Positions 27,601 through 39,113 of a DNA stretch of 64,000 nucleotides are shown piece after piece. The stretch is taken from NCBI GenBank assembly GCA_004009845.1, contig RMBW01000021.1:186001-250000 (forward strand), read 5' to 3'. The position numbers and the translations under genes are program-made. This stretch comes from Davidsoniella eucalypti (lineage: Eukaryota; Ascomycota; Sordariomycetes; Microascales; Ceratocystidaceae). The stretch's first letter is position 1; each line of letters begins with the position of its first letter. The notes below the pieces were generated by a model, which did not search any database, was not told the DNA's origin, and worked only from the letters and a program-made list of their open reading frames with translations.

Positions 27601-28105
27601 TCGTCATTCTCGCCATACGAGTCAATTGAAGTTTCCGAGCGGGCAACCACACCAAGAATAACAGTTGGCTAGGCCGAGTCCGGAGATATTAGTCATTTGC
27701 GATACTGTATATGAGAAGCTAGGTATTCACCTTTGTCTGCCATACAGTGATGGTGCGGGCAGTGATAGTAGCAAATATATGGCCTGTTCGGGATACCCGC
27801 AGGGCCCGGACTGGCTCGTTGAGGGCTACAGTAGTGGTCGCAGGAGTATGGCTCGTGGTTTCATCGCGAGAGTCCTCGTTATCGTCTTGCCGATCAATCG
27901 ATTCCACACATGGCGTGGACGGGGTCTGTGGTGATTGTGGCGACGTTGCTATGTTGTCGTCGCTACGCTGTGGTGAGTGAAGGCCGGAGTTGCTCCGGTG
28001 CAATGACGGTGGTTTCAAGTCATCGTCAGAGAGCACAATAGTCGTTGGCTGGGCTTTGTTGTTGCTCGTAGTATATGCGCGCGCGCAGCCCACCGGCCAA
28101 TACAT
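24697..28105 (-). CDS. ric1: RIC1, subunit of the Ypt6/Rab6 guanine exchange factor
   Basis: Three exons, 28105-27731, 27668-25494 and 25431-24697, with two 62-bp phase-0 introns, give 1094 aa. With Rgp1, Ric1 activates the Golgi Rab Ypt6 (Rab6) for endosome-to-Golgi retrograde traffic. Seen: the conserved opening MYWPVG, the segment SRTGHIFATITARTITVWQTKP typical of the first beta-propeller blade, then LLIRPDSAIFVVRTTNSFLITYS. WD40-like repeats follow through about residue 700, with motifs such as SPDGYCLFSGLRKGWAMWSVYG and SPDGRYVAVAGRRGLAHYS. The RIC1 alpha-helical domain runs to the C-terminus (THLFLPDLLRHFLTNSKTLEALELSRQYENL across the last splice). A Ser-rich insert at about 25-95 is lineage-variable. 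It shares a 1.03-kb intergenic region with the divergent THO3 gene. Confidence 0.93.
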
Positions 28106-29135
28106 CTCAAAGGCGGAAGAGACGGCGACAGTCCCCTCAAATGCGGAGTTGTCGGTATAGTTTAGAGATTCGACAGCAGCGGTCGGGCGCCTGTTTCTGT
28201 TCTTAACCTAGCATGAATGGCTCAATATTAAGCAGCGGGGTTGAGTAAGGCTAGGTTTCAAAGCAGGACGTGCTCGCACGATGCTGGCGTTTATGAGGAT
28301 GGTGGGTGTAGTAGGTATACAGATAGATAGAGTAGACAGCAGAGTATAAAGTAGTCGATACTTGCAGATAATAGATAGGCCAGGAGCCAAAAGACAGAGT
28401 GACAATCAGTTGTGCGTCCTGCAGATAACTATACCGTGCGTATTAGATGCAGTGTATAAAAAGGCATGACAAGATCAGTTAGTTGGATCGCAGCTATAGA
28501 GACCCATGCGGCTCAACGTGGCGTATCGAGATCTGAGAAGAAGATGGTGATCGAGACAGGGTCACTATTTTGTTCGCAGAAATAACAGAATATAAAAGAA
28601 TAGAGTAGAGAGACTTGCGATATATCGAGAAGGCAAGATGACGATATCGCAGAAACAGTCAAAATGCGGCGTTCGAAGATAACAAAAACAGACCTGAAGT
28701 TGCAGCTTTGCCTTCCGTCGCCGAATACAGTTGGGCATTGGCTTTAGGTACTGAAAACCTTAGCTAACCCTAGTCTACTACGTAAAAATAGAGTAACAGG
28801 CCGTCCACTATTTTACAATTTCTTTGTATAAAATGATAAATAAATACACATATTTGTACACATACATATAACGAACAGTAGCTACCTTGCAGAGCGACCT
28901 ACTCAACCGTGATAGTATTTAATTGCGCTTAGGCAACTACTGTAGCTAGAATATACATATATATACAGCGTGGCCCTTTTTCTTCTGCAATTTCCGAATT
29001 TAATTCACCCAACGCTCTATAGATACAAGCCATCTTTCTACTAATCTGAGTCGCATTGCATCGTAGCGCATCACGACATTGTCTCCAGCCTTCATCTCCA
29101 TTTGACGCGCCTTCCCTCATCAGCCATCTTAGACA
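28106..29135. promoter_or_regulatory. Divergent promoter region RIC1 / THO3
   Basis: 1030 bp between two divergently oriented start codons, so it must carry both promoters and leaders. A TATAAAAA lies near 28455 on the + strand. AT-rich TATA/TACATATA stretches cluster at 28800-28970. No open frame is supported. Possible leader introns on the RIC1 side cannot be decided. Confidence 0.5.
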
Positions 29136-30424
29136 ATGGCACCAACTCCGCGCTCGCGCCAGCCGGTCACTAAAGATCGCTTTTCATCATACTTCTCCAA
29201 CTCCAAAACCGTCACCTATACAGACCGGACTCATCAGTAAGTAACGCGCCTTTGTCATGGTCGATACTACTAGCCTTGCGCTCTTCGAGCATCTGTTGCT
29301 GACTCAGCATCGCTATATAGTGTACGCTCTATCGCATGGAGTCCGCTGGGAACCAGTATTGCGACTGGCTCTGCCGACAAGACATTGCGAGTCTGTAAGT
29401 CTTCTTTTCTAGTCCTCTGTTGGCCAGCGTGCAATATGCTAACTAACCCTTGATAGGGAACCCTGAAAAAACTGCTGTGAAATTCTCAACAGAACTCAAA
29501 GGTCACACGGCACCTATCGAGAAAGTAGCCTTCAATCCTGTCAAGCTCAATGAGCTGTGCAGTGTTAGCAACGATGGGACTGTCAAGTTCTGGGATGTAC
29601 GGAACAATGCTTGTGTTGGTGAGGTGAAAGGGCTAGGCGAGGCCTTCACCATGGCCTGGGCTCCTGACGGATCTTCTCTCGTTGTTGGAAACAAAGTAAG
29701 TGGCGCCGCATCCGAAAGGAGCGTGATAAGTCAGAACTCATTTGCATACAGTCATCTAATCGTTGCTTCGTAGACCGACAATATCTATGTGATCGAGCCG
29801 GGTGTCTCGCAGCCAATATCATCACACCAACAGTCAATGCAGACCAACCAAGTCGCGTTTTGCTGGAGTGGAAAAAAGCTGTTTGTGCCAACTGGCGATG
29901 GCAAGACGCGTATTCTATCATACCCGGATTTTGAGCCTGTTGCTATTTACGAGTACAGTGACCCCCCGACTGAATTCAAGCTTTCGGGTCATACAGCAGC
30001 TTGTCTGACGACAGCATTGCAGCCTTCAGCGCGTCATCTGGCCACGGGAGGCTCTGAGTCTTTAGTTGCACTATGGGATACCAAGGATTGGATATGTCGC
30101 CGAACATTGACTGGAATGGCCGGGCCTATCCGTAGTCTAAGTAAGTATACCCTACGAATTCTACGTATTCGACGAAGAAGGATTCAATGTAACTAACATC
30201 TACCGTTCATTGAACTAGGCTTCTCTTTTGATGGGAGCTATATTTCAGCAGGCAGCGAGAATGGACGAGGTGTCAGGATCTGGCACGTAGAAACCGGCGA
30301 GGAAGTACACGTTGTTAACACCAAGGATTCAGTTAATGTGGTAGCCTGGGCGCCCTCACATTATGCGTTGGCATTTAATGACCAAGGTACTTTACAGATT
30401 GCAAGTGTATCTGACCGGCGTTAG
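29136..30424 (+). CDS. THOC3: THO complex subunit 3 (Tex3/THOC3), WD40 protein
   Basis: Five exons, 29136-29236, 29321-29394, 29457-29695, 29774-30140 and 30219-30424, encode 328 aa. Introns of 84, 62, 78 and 78 bp mostly have AACTAAC-like branch sites. The protein is almost entirely a seven-bladed WD40 propeller. Diagnostic stretches are VRSIAWSPLGTSIATGSADKTLRVW, GHTAPIEKVAFNP with SNDGTVKFWDVR, and AACLTTALQPSARHLATGGSESLVALWD. The short tail ends at a TAG stop. THOC3 is a core subunit of the nuclear THO/TREX complex, which couples RNA polymerase II elongation to mRNP packaging and export. Length matches the family (about 330-350 aa). The start codon is the first ATG and is preceded by ACA. 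Confidence 0.94.
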
Positions 30425-31700
30425 AATTTTCCGGACCTGTGCCAAGCAACCCAATTCTCACACATCAATTTCAACACGTCAATGATACTGGCATTGCTAC
30501 CAGCACCAACGGGTATGACTATAATAGCGTCCCCAAAAGTAGAAGTACAAGTGTGAGTGCTAGCGAAATGTAAGTGGAGGCAGAGGTATAGTCATTGCTG
30601 GCAACCTTGATGGTAGCTTTGAAGCTATTTCTAGAGCTATTGTTCCCAACATTACTCCTATTATTACCCCATTTATTATGGCTCCCCTTACCGCTTCTTC
30701 CTGATACTATGTGACCTCTGCAATCACTGCTACCCAGGCGACCTTTTCTCCGGCAAGCAGTTCCTAGTCGGCGAACTTATGTAATCCCCTAGTCCCATAA
30801 TGCTATACGAACAAGTTCGGTAGTGGTGCACGTACGGCAAGTTCAATCGCTCTTACCCCAAAGTTTGATTGTAAACCTATCACACCATAAACTTTCTCCT
30901 CTGGTCGTAAATGAAGATACCCCATATACAAAATGTATATAGATATCAACTGTTCAAAATAAATGAAGATGAGTGACACGGGTTTTTTGTTTTTTAAAAC
31001 CCTCTTTTTTTATTGAGGTGGAAATGGAGCTTTAATAGCTATGTAGCACCTCAGTATCCTAAGACAGCCGAACTAATACTAGTATACAATGTAAGGTGAA
31101 GGACAACCTACTTCTCAACAGTGACAGGCCACTGAGATACAGAACATTTGTTATGGTTTCGTTTTATGCTATTCCTGCGCATTTCAACCTCTAATCCTTT
31201 CCGGGAAAAACCACCTCATCGGGAACCTGTCTCAAAACCTCCGAGCATTTTGTAGCCCCTTGTACTATAAACCCTCTTAGAACAGTATGGTTACTACCTA
31301 AGAGGCTACCCAAACACTCAGACGCACTGCCATAAGCATAGGGTGCACTCCAGTAGTAGTTTTTCCCCAGCTGAATTTGATCATGCGAGGTTGGCCAGGT
31401 ATAACCACTACGCCATGGGGACTGAGTGACACTTTAGTGGCTAGAAAATGTCAGTTCTCTCTCATGTTGTAAGATTATGGCGCAGCAATGGTAGTGTTAG
31501 CATAAAGCTATGTCTGTGCTTCATCTTTGTCTTGATCTTCAATCAAAACGACATCGCTCTGTATTAAAGTATTCTGATAGACATGATTTAACGGGTTCTT
31601 AACACGCTGATATGTCACAAAGTTAATGGGTTCAACGTTGAAACACATAGGGTTACTAGGATTTGACATGTGAAAACATGGAAGTCTGATATTTTTATAT
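30425..31700. other. Intergenic region downstream of THO3
   Basis: About 1.3 kb without a supported gene. It contains the THO3 3' region, AT-rich sequence and a copy of the GAGGTG...CACCTC hairpin repeat at 31015. Short frames on either strand show no homology I recognise. Confidence 0.5.
31015..31052 (+). repeat. Hairpin repeat copy 1
   Basis: A 38-bp unit begins GAGGTGGAAATGGAGCT and ends AGCTATGTAGCACCTC. The ends GAGGTG and CACCTC are inverted complements, and an inner AGCT...AGCT pair adds to the foldable structure. Closely matching copies are at 34526 and, partially, 41204. Confidence 0.8.
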
Positions 31701-31710
31701 TTCATATAGT

Positions 31711-32246
31711 ATGCTTGCTTCTTTCCCGGCTCCGCACCAACAGACAGACACCAGCCAAGCCCAGATCTTAGAGTTCCACTCTCTGGCCCGAACTTTGCAA
31801 GATAGACATCGGTGTCACCATGTCAAAGCTGGACAAGTCACCCCGCTCTGGGTTCCTGGACACATTGGAATACCCGGCAATGAGATAGCAGACACTCTGG
31901 CCAAGGAAGGCGCTACTTTACCTCCATCACGGAGATTTTGTGGACTATCACCTTTACTTACACCATGCAAGCTTTACAGAATCATGCCCCTAACCTTTAG
32001 GAGGACTAAGGGGGAAAGTTTAGCCAGGTTAGCACTGCTCCTACTCCCTCTGACCTCCTCATCTAATATATTTGATCTTTTGCATTGCTCTGTTCTGTTT
32101 TCTGTGTTTTCTGTGTTTCCTGTTTTCTTTTGTAATTTTCCGGATCTCTATAAGGAGAGACTACTAGAGTTCCTCAACGTCTAACGACTCACTAGGGTTG
32201 GATCCACGTGATCCGCATAAAGACGTAAAAGGTTGAATAAATAAAT
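31711..32246 (+). mobile_element. Tad-like LINE relic: RNase H end and 3' tail
   Basis: The + strand frame starting at 31711 contains the RNase H signature VTPLWVPGHIGIPGNEIADTLAKEGATL, typical of the C-terminal RNase H domain of fungal Tad1-clade non-LTR retrotransposons. The preceding helix region (ILEFHSLARTLQDR) also fits. After about 32000 the frame is poorly conserved, and it stops at 32182-32184. The element appears to end in a simple A/T tail, GGTTGAATAAATAAATA, at about 32230-32246. No reverse transcriptase or endonuclease domain is present, so it is a 5'-truncated, decayed copy. I could not identify a target-site duplication. Confidence 0.8.
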
Positions 32247-33095
32247 ACGTACATTTGATCATAACATACCTAATACACGAAGATACTAATTAAATTCATA
32301 GCTAACTTGCACATGTAGAATCCATCACAAGAAGAACATACGTATGATTGCTATATACATGCAAGATATGTACGTAACATACACATGAGGTCCGTGACAG
32401 TAAATAATAAGCGCCTTGCAACAAGCGAGTCTGAGTGTACTGTGTAGCAGTGACTACTCGCTGCATACCATTTTCGGACGATGATGTAACCTTGTAAGCA
32501 CGACACATAATGTATGTACATACTAGGAACGATTGGGGGGACAATGCGATGTAGCAGGTAGATGTATATGTAGCCTACTAATCTGCCGAAGACTCTAGAC
32601 TTCGTCTTACTTGTGTGTGATTATCTTGAATCTTGGCATGAGAGGGAGTTTAGTTATGATCTGATTAGAGAAGGCAGGAAAGAGGAAGATGTATGTTACA
32701 GTAGCTTCCTCTTCTTGGTACCGGTAGTTTTGCCTTTCAAAGGATGCCTCCTACTTATGGCAAAGATCCCATTACAAATATTCAATATACACTTGGAAGT
32801 GCGCGTCTTAGATGGAAGGTTGATGCAGATAGCCCTAAGAGTGTTACTAGCAGTTTTGATATGGGTTGAATGATTCAGAACCCAATCAAACATCTTCCAC
32901 AGGGTCAACTAGTCGTAGCAAACACACTGTACTAGAGAGCCTTGCAATGGTTTGCAGTAGCAAATTCACTTTACAATATGTATTGTGTGTGAAATCCGGA
33001 GTTATGCGCTAGAATAGGCAATCCGGCAATGCTAGCACAGTGCTGATGTACCCGTAAAACTGGGCAGTTTGCAGATATATAAGCAAGAATCTTAG
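32247..33095. other. Intergenic AT-rich sequence
   Basis: About 850 bp with no supported gene. It has many TACGTACAT/TATGTACAT-type alternating tracts and short frames only. Confidence 0.5.
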
Positions 33096-33177
33096 AACAG
33101 TGTCAGGGATGCGTCGTATGATCTTAGTGATTTAGGTAGACGTTAAATATAATCAAATCAAATCAACAGTGTCAGGG
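33096..33177 (+). mobile_element. 56-bp LINE 3'-tip insertion with 13-bp target-site duplication
   Basis: A 13-bp direct repeat AACAGTGTCAGGG occurs at 33096-33108 and 33165-33177. The 56 bp between them (33109-33164) end in a short-period tail (AATC AAATC AAATC). The core GTCGTATGATCTTAGTGATT... through AATATAATCAAATC (33113-33159, 47 bp) is identical to a second insertion at 52228-52274. Flanking duplications, a repetitive 3' tail and a variable 5' end are the marks of target-primed reverse transcription, with extreme 5' truncation. Confidence 0.88.
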
Positions 33178-33929
33178 CCGTATAGTTGCCAAGACCAGAC
33201 AAAGCCATAGCACAGGTATGGAACTTCAAGCCGATCTTACAGAAACAAAGCCCCTGCACGGCTCCTTAGAACAAATAGAAAAAGGCACAAGGGAAACAAG
33301 GAAGGCTGTCTCGTTTTGGGCCTCGTGCTATCATCCAAGAAGCACACCAAACTTTTGATCTATTCTCGTGGCAGTCTGGGAGCAGAACCGAGGCTTGTGC
33401 GTGCTCTTTGTTTCATGTCGAAAGTCAAGTCAACCGCAGAGCATCAAATTTGATTGACAACGGACGCGGTTTGGGGTTTGTCTGCCGCCTCGCAATTAAA
33501 GCATTAGTTGGCTATTTTCTGGGCGAGAAGGAATGGGAGTTGCGTATAGTAGATAAGGTAGGCCATGGACTTGACAACTTTGGTTCGCTATACATCATCC
33601 ACGCTCTTAAAGAATGGAGTTGCTCAGTCAATGCGAAAGATGTGTATATATAGTAAATATAGATCGGCTGGCTATTCCGGACAGACTCAAATTACTCTAC
33701 GTATCTTTCTCTTCTTGATTTATTTATCTATTCTTTTCTCCAGTAGTTTCTGAGGGTGCAGGGGTTTTTGGAAGCTGGCGTTACGAGCACGAAGCAAATC
33801 AGGTTAAAACGAAAGAGAGAAGAGGACTGAAAATTAGACAAGAAAAAAAAGACGGGGAGACGCAACGTTGAGCTGAAGATACAAAGTCCCCTTCCCGAGG
33901 AAGATCTGAGAGCGGCAGGAAGGCAAAGT

Positions 33930-34256
33930 TTAAACAGTCGTGAAAAGACCATGCTCGTCCGTTAATTTTGAGATTGCATGTGATGGTGACTTGGAGACAA
34001 ACATGAGAGTAGTCCAGGAGCCACCAGAGCCCGAGTTGACAGTTTTTCCTTTGGTCTGTAATACAAGCAGGTATTGTATAAGCGAGAGAAGAGGCGTGTC
34101 ACTGGCAGATCCAAAGAAGCAAATGCCCGCATCATAGCAAGAGATACCTGTGAGCATGTGGTTGCGTTCCCAAGCTAAAATCTTGGACTCGCCAAGGTAG
34201 CTGTTGAAGATATTGCCGTGGGAATTTGTCCTGGACCCGCATGAAATTAAGCTCAT
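33930..34256 (-). CDS. Unrecognised 108-codon open frame
   Basis: An ATG-started frame of 108 codons on the minus strand, beginning MSLISCGSRTNSHGNIF and ending KLTDEHGLFTTV. I recognise no family. It has a mixed, protein-like composition without low complexity, but no intron partner or neighbouring exon could be linked to it. It may be a fragment of a degraded gene or chance. Listed only because it is better composed than the other short frames in this stretch. Confidence 0.15.
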   Translation of the reverse strand: MSLISCGSRTNSHGNIFNSYLGESKILAWERNHMLTGISCYDAGICFFGSASDTPLLSLIQYLLVLQTKGKTVNSGSGGSWTTLMFVSKSPSHAISKLTDEHGLFTTV

Positions 34257-34525
34257 CGTCGTTCCTCGTTCGTTCCAGGGACCCGAAGAAGCTCAGACTG
34301 TAGTAGTGCTGCGTTGCAAATAGGTATCATGTGGGCCTCATTAGCCCATCTCCACTCTGTAGCAAGCATAGTGTAGTTCGGTAGTTCGTGTGGCAATCAG
34401 ATCGAATCGCCTCCGCTGGCGAGCGCAAGACGGCATACGTTGTCGTGGTTTTTTCGTCTTCTAGAAGCTATAGCAATACGATATACGATATACGCCAAGG
34501 GAGTGTTTTTTACTCATTTTGTATC

Positions 34526-34563
34526 GAGGTGGAAATGGAGCTCTAGGAGCTATGTAGCACCTC
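34526..34563 (+). repeat. Hairpin repeat copy 2
   Basis: Matches copy 1 at all but a few positions: GAGGTGGAAATGGAGCTCTAGGAGCTATGTAGCACCTC. Here the inner arms are the perfect 5-bp pair AGCTC/GAGCT around TAG, so this copy folds even better than copy 1, with the outer GAGGTG/CACCTC pair intact. Confidence 0.8.
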
Positions 34564-34633
34564 TAAGATACCAGGGCAGAATTCCGTGGTTCTTTCTATA
34601 TAGCATGGGCTGGTTACGTCTACATACACCATA

Positions 34634-34662
34634 GCGCTAGCCCAGTACATATGGGCTAGCGC
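34634..34662. repeat. Perfect 11-bp inverted repeat
   Basis: GCGCTAGCCCA (34634-34644) and TGGGCTAGCGC (34652-34662) are exact reverse complements around a 7-nt loop GTACATA. The GC-rich arms stand out in AT-rich surroundings. It could be a terminator-like hairpin, a dimeric binding site or a mobile-element end; nothing in the sequence decides which. Confidence 0.8.
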
Positions 34663-34879
34663 AAGCAGAACGTGGTCCAGGAATATAGGAATATCAGCAT
34701 TCCATTCCCTGCATGCTAGTACACATTACATATTTTAGGATCTTAGCAGTTCAGCATCATAGCTCAACTCACCATATTAATCGGTTTTTGGCCTGGTCTA
34801 GCCTGCTGTCTGCTGTCTGCGATCTGACCTGTTGACCTGTCTTGCTCTGTCTTGGTACCGAAACTTGGCTCTATCAGTT

Positions 34880-34914
34880 ACTGACTGACTGACTGACTGA
34901 CTGACTGACTGACT
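34880..34914 (+). repeat. ACTG tetranucleotide microsatellite
   Basis: Nearly nine perfect ACTG units, followed by a short ACT run, upstream of the Zn2Cys6 gene. Confidence 0.9.
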
Positions 34915-35935
34915 ACTACTACCATACTGATACTAGTGGCACTGGCACTAGCACACATATTGCTCCGGCCGCCACTGCTCGCCAAGCCGCTGCCTTTTTT
35001 CGACCGTTTTTCTTTTCGATTCTTCTTTTTCCTACCTTGAACCAGGCTTACTTACTTGCTATCCAAACTCAAACACCATCGAAGGCATCGCCGTCGCAAT
35101 ATCTCCGCGTTCGTCATCTCTCATTTTCCCCTCGCCGCCAACCCTTCTTCGGCGCCCCTCCATTGACCGCCCTATAACCCCCCCGGATTACAGCGCTCTT
35201 TGCCTTCCCTGCTGGCTGGTGGCACTCCAACAACTCTCCTGTACTTTCTGTCTCGCCCAGTAAGAGAGCCCAGAAAAAAGTCGCCCGTTCCCGCTTCCCA
35301 AGTCCTTAATAATCGAGCGAATTGAAGACACACCACCCCATAAAAAACTAGAGGCTGCCTACCCATATCGACTCCCGTAGAAGCTCCCCCGATCAGCTCG
35401 CTGCGACTCCGGATATTGTGATTCTGCCGGCGCAGTCAGTCCTGACCGCTTTCTGGCGGCCAATGCGATAGAACCGGCTTTTGCAGCTACAGTGCTGTTG
35501 TGTCCCGACCGCTTGCCTGCCTGATTTTCTTTCTACGGCCAGCGTCTCTTCTCTCTGCTCGCCTCATCGTCCACCGTATGTATACACGATATCCTCTTCC
35601 ATTGTTCCGGTAGGCCTAGGCACAGGCCGCTTACGTGCGCATTTTGCCTGCCTTGTTATCGCTATCCGTAATCTGCCGCTTCATTTTCTACATCTTGCCT
35701 GCTGTCTTGCCTGAGCAAATCCAAAAATCCGATTTCTGAGCATCCCCTACCTGCTCTCGCGACACTAAAACGATTCCTGTTGAGCCGCCAAACAACTACC
35801 TAGGGACGGCCCCTACTGTTGTCTTTTGCCTCCGTCTCCGTTTTGCAGGCTAGGTCGCCCATTGCGCCGCACCTTCCTAGCTTCTCATCCTTCTTTATTC
35901 ACTCTCATTAACCCTAGCCCGCAATCGCCGCCGCC

Positions 35936-38900
35936 ATGTCCCCTGAGATATCGGCTGCTTCAACGACATCGAGAGGTGCCTCCAATAGCGCACCACCCGC
36001 CTCATCATCCGACTACGGGGCCGATGCTACTACTTCAGCCAACGGCTCCCACGCTGCTCCTACTAACGGAAACCTGTCTGTTCCGAAGCCAAAACGTCTG
36101 GCTTGCATGATATGCCGTCGTCGTAAACTCAAGTGCGATGGCCTGAAGCCGAGCTGCAGCACGTGCTCTCGTCTCGGCCACACGTGTGCGTATGACGAAG
36201 TCCGTCGCAAGAGCGGCCCGAAGCGCGGCTATGTCAAAGCTCTCGAAGAAAGACTAAGTACGGCAACACGTCAAACGAGCACCACCTTACATATATCCAT
36301 CCCTCCTAGAAGTCTTTGAATCTCGTGTTGTCTCTAAATTCTAACACCCTGCCACCTAATAGAACAAGTCGAAACTCTTTTGAAAACTCAGGATCATCCC
36401 TCCTCGACGGCTGCTGACGCAGCCACATCTGCTGCTGCTATATCAGACCCGGCTACTACGGCTGCTTCCTTTGCCGGTATACAAACATCTGACGCTGAAA
36501 GAGGCGATTGGTCTTTTAACCGTGCTTCTCCTCAGGCTCATAATGGCGGGGTCAACGATGACCTCAATATAGGGAACTACAGCAACAATCTTCCCCGTAT
36601 GGCTGATACCAGTCAATGGGAAATGATCGGCCTTGGCTTGGAAGAGCCTCTACCACCACAAGAAACTATAGATGAACTGTATGTTGATACCTTGATCCAC
36701 TGCTGCTCGCGTCACTATTTTACCAGAAACTTTTACTATTTGGTCTTAATGTCGTACTAATTCTGCTTCTAATAGGCATCAAATATATTTTGACAAGGTT
36801 CACTTATCTATGCCCATGATTCACAAGTATCGCTACCTAGCAGCTATGAATTTGTAAGTCACACAGCATACATGCCGGCCCCGGAATTGTTTCTAATCTA
36901 ATCAATCTTATCAAATATAGGGCACCATCACAACGGCCTCCTGTGGCTTTGCGCTATGCTATCTGGACCCAGGCCAGCTCGGTGTCTGAAAAGTTCCACG
37001 AGATGAAGGATTTGTTCTACTCGCGTGCGCGAAAATACGTCGAGGCTGACTATGTGAAAGGCTTTGGCGAGCACATGATATCAGTTGCTCACGCACAAAC
37101 ACATGTGCTACTTGCATCCTATGAGTTCAAAATGATGTACTTTCCCCGCGCCTGGATGAGCACTGGTAATGCCATCCGCCTTTGTCAAATGTAAGTTCCC
37201 ACATACCCACCCGCAATGGTTATCATGCGCGGTGCATAGACTAACACATCTTGTAGGATCGGTCTGAATCGCCTGGATAGCAGTGGGCTAGACGTTAAGC
37301 AGTGTCTCCCGCCACCACGAGATTGGACTGAACGTGAAGAGAGACGACGTACTTTCTGGATGGCCTTTTGCGAGGATCGTTACGGAAGTATAGGTACGGG
37401 GTGGCCCATGACTACAGATGAGCGAGATATCACCACAAACCTGCCATCATCAGAAGAGGCCTTCGAGATGAGTAGACCAGAGCAAATGGGCACGCTCAAG
37501 GAAGCCATCAGCCCGGCCGGCGCCTCCAAGCTTTCGGCGTTTGGAGGCGTGGTGCTCATGGCATCTCTTTTTGGCCGCAATCTCGTACATCTGCATCGAC
37601 CTGACCCCGAAGATCGCGATCACGACCTTAACGGCGAATTCTGGAGGCGACATCGCGAGCTTGACAACATCTTGCTCAACACATCACTCTGCTTGCCACC
37701 AGAGCTGAAACTCCCAGACGGAGTCATGATACCAAACACCGTTTTCACGAATATGAGCATCCATACATCGACGATATGTCTGCACCAAGCAGCAATATTC
37801 AAGGTCGATAGTCACAACTTGCCAACGAATGTCGGTGTCGAAAGCAAGATACGCTGCATCACCGCAGCCAATGAAGTTGCGAGTATCATGCGCATGATAG
37901 CCCACATGGATCTCTCTGCTGTAAGGCCTTTCTAGTTTCTATCTGTACTTATATATATCCTTCTAGGCTTCCTACTAACATGACCTGAATAGATGAACCC
38001 ATTCATTGCCTTCTGTCTCTACGTTGCTGCACGCGTTTTTGTGCAGTTTCTCAAAAGCAGGCCCAACGATAGTCAAGTAGCAGACTCTCTACGCTTTCTA
38101 CTCAGTGCTATGGGGGCACTCAAACGCAAGAATCCTTTAACAGAATCGTTCCTTGTACAATTAGACGTCGATCTAGATTCACTCATCCTGCGCATTCCGA
38201 ACTTACGGAATGTGTTCCCAAGATTATCAGAGGGGGTATGTCTCGAAATACACCTGCCATACAATTACACCATTTCCCTTCCCCTTTCTATTCTTTCGCG
38301 ATTCAAAATTATAAAATAGAGTCTTTTGACTAACTTGAATTTCAGGCATCCAACTCCTTGACCGGCGCTGCTAGTCGCAATGCAGTTAACAGTTGCAATG
38401 CTGCATCGGGAAATGGTGCTGCATCGGGCATCATGTCCTATCGCAATGAATGCCAGTTCATGCGTGCCCGTGAAGACAACGGGAACCTAGCTCAAGCTCC
38501 CAACATTGTCGATCAACCAACGTCAGACCAAGGACAAACATCTCATTCACCTAGTGCCAACGATACTCTTCTTGCTGCTAGCTGGCTCAGTGCCGCCACT
38601 CAAGTTTCCGCTGGCGATATTCCCATACTAAATGGACTAGTTCTAACGCCTCTTACCGGCGATTCATCTGGCGCCGAACACGCCGCTTTATCATCCGATG
38701 GCACAACTACCGGTGGCGCTAGTAGTAGCAACGGGCGACCAACATCTAAATCTACGACGTCTGACCAGCAACATCAGCACACAAGTACGGATACGTCTTC
38801 TGGTGGATCTCTCGATGCCCATTCGATGGCCACCGCACGGCCATCGGGCTCCTTTGCCCAGTCCGCCCAGGCCTTCTTTTCGGATAACCCGACATTCGAC

Positions 38901-39113
38901 ATGGGAACGACGACGCGTTTCCAGCATTCCACTCCCATCACGACTACCGGTTCCGGAGGCGTGCACAACTCTCAGGAGTTCGTGGCAGCCAACTGGGCGG
39001 AAGTCTCAACACAGCCATCCATGACTCCTGTTGCGGAGGGTGTTCTTCGAACTCTCATGAACCTTGGGCCTATGGATGCTATGGATCTCTCATCATGGGA
39101 TCAGAATATCTAA
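35936..39113 (+). CDS. Zn2Cys6 transcription factor with fungal-trans domain
   Basis: Seven exons, 35936-36257, 36363-36678, 36776-36853, 36921-37190, 37257-37920, 37993-38235 and 38346-39113, with all phases consistent, give 886 aa. Residues 57-84 form the zinc cluster CX2CX6CX6CX2CX6C (C57, C60, C67, C74, C77, C84), preceded by KPKRLA. A basic linker and RKSGPKRGYVKALEERLKQVETLLK, a linker plus dimerising coiled coil, follow. The middle-homology fungal-trans region runs from about 215 to 570. It includes HQIYFDKVHLSMPMIHKYRY, the SVAHAQTHVLLASYEFKMMY helix pair and the EERRRTFWMAFCEDRY signature. The C-terminal 250 residues are Ser/Thr/Asn/Gly-rich, as in activation domains. This is a sequence-specific nuclear regulator. 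The KSGPKRGY type is common among carbon-use regulators, but I cannot assign a pathway. Confidence 0.93.

Larger units (their letters stand above)
33178..35935. other. Intergenic region upstream of the Zn2Cys6 regulator
   Basis: About 2.75 kb. The left part (to about 34.3 kb) holds an ATG-started but unrecognised frame on the minus strand (34256-33930). The middle holds hairpin repeat copy 2, a perfect 11-bp inverted repeat and an ACTG tract. From about 34.97 to 35.93 kb the + strand is C/T-rich, consistent with the promoter and leader of the Zn2Cys6 gene. Several out-of-frame ATGs precede its start. Confidence 0.5.
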
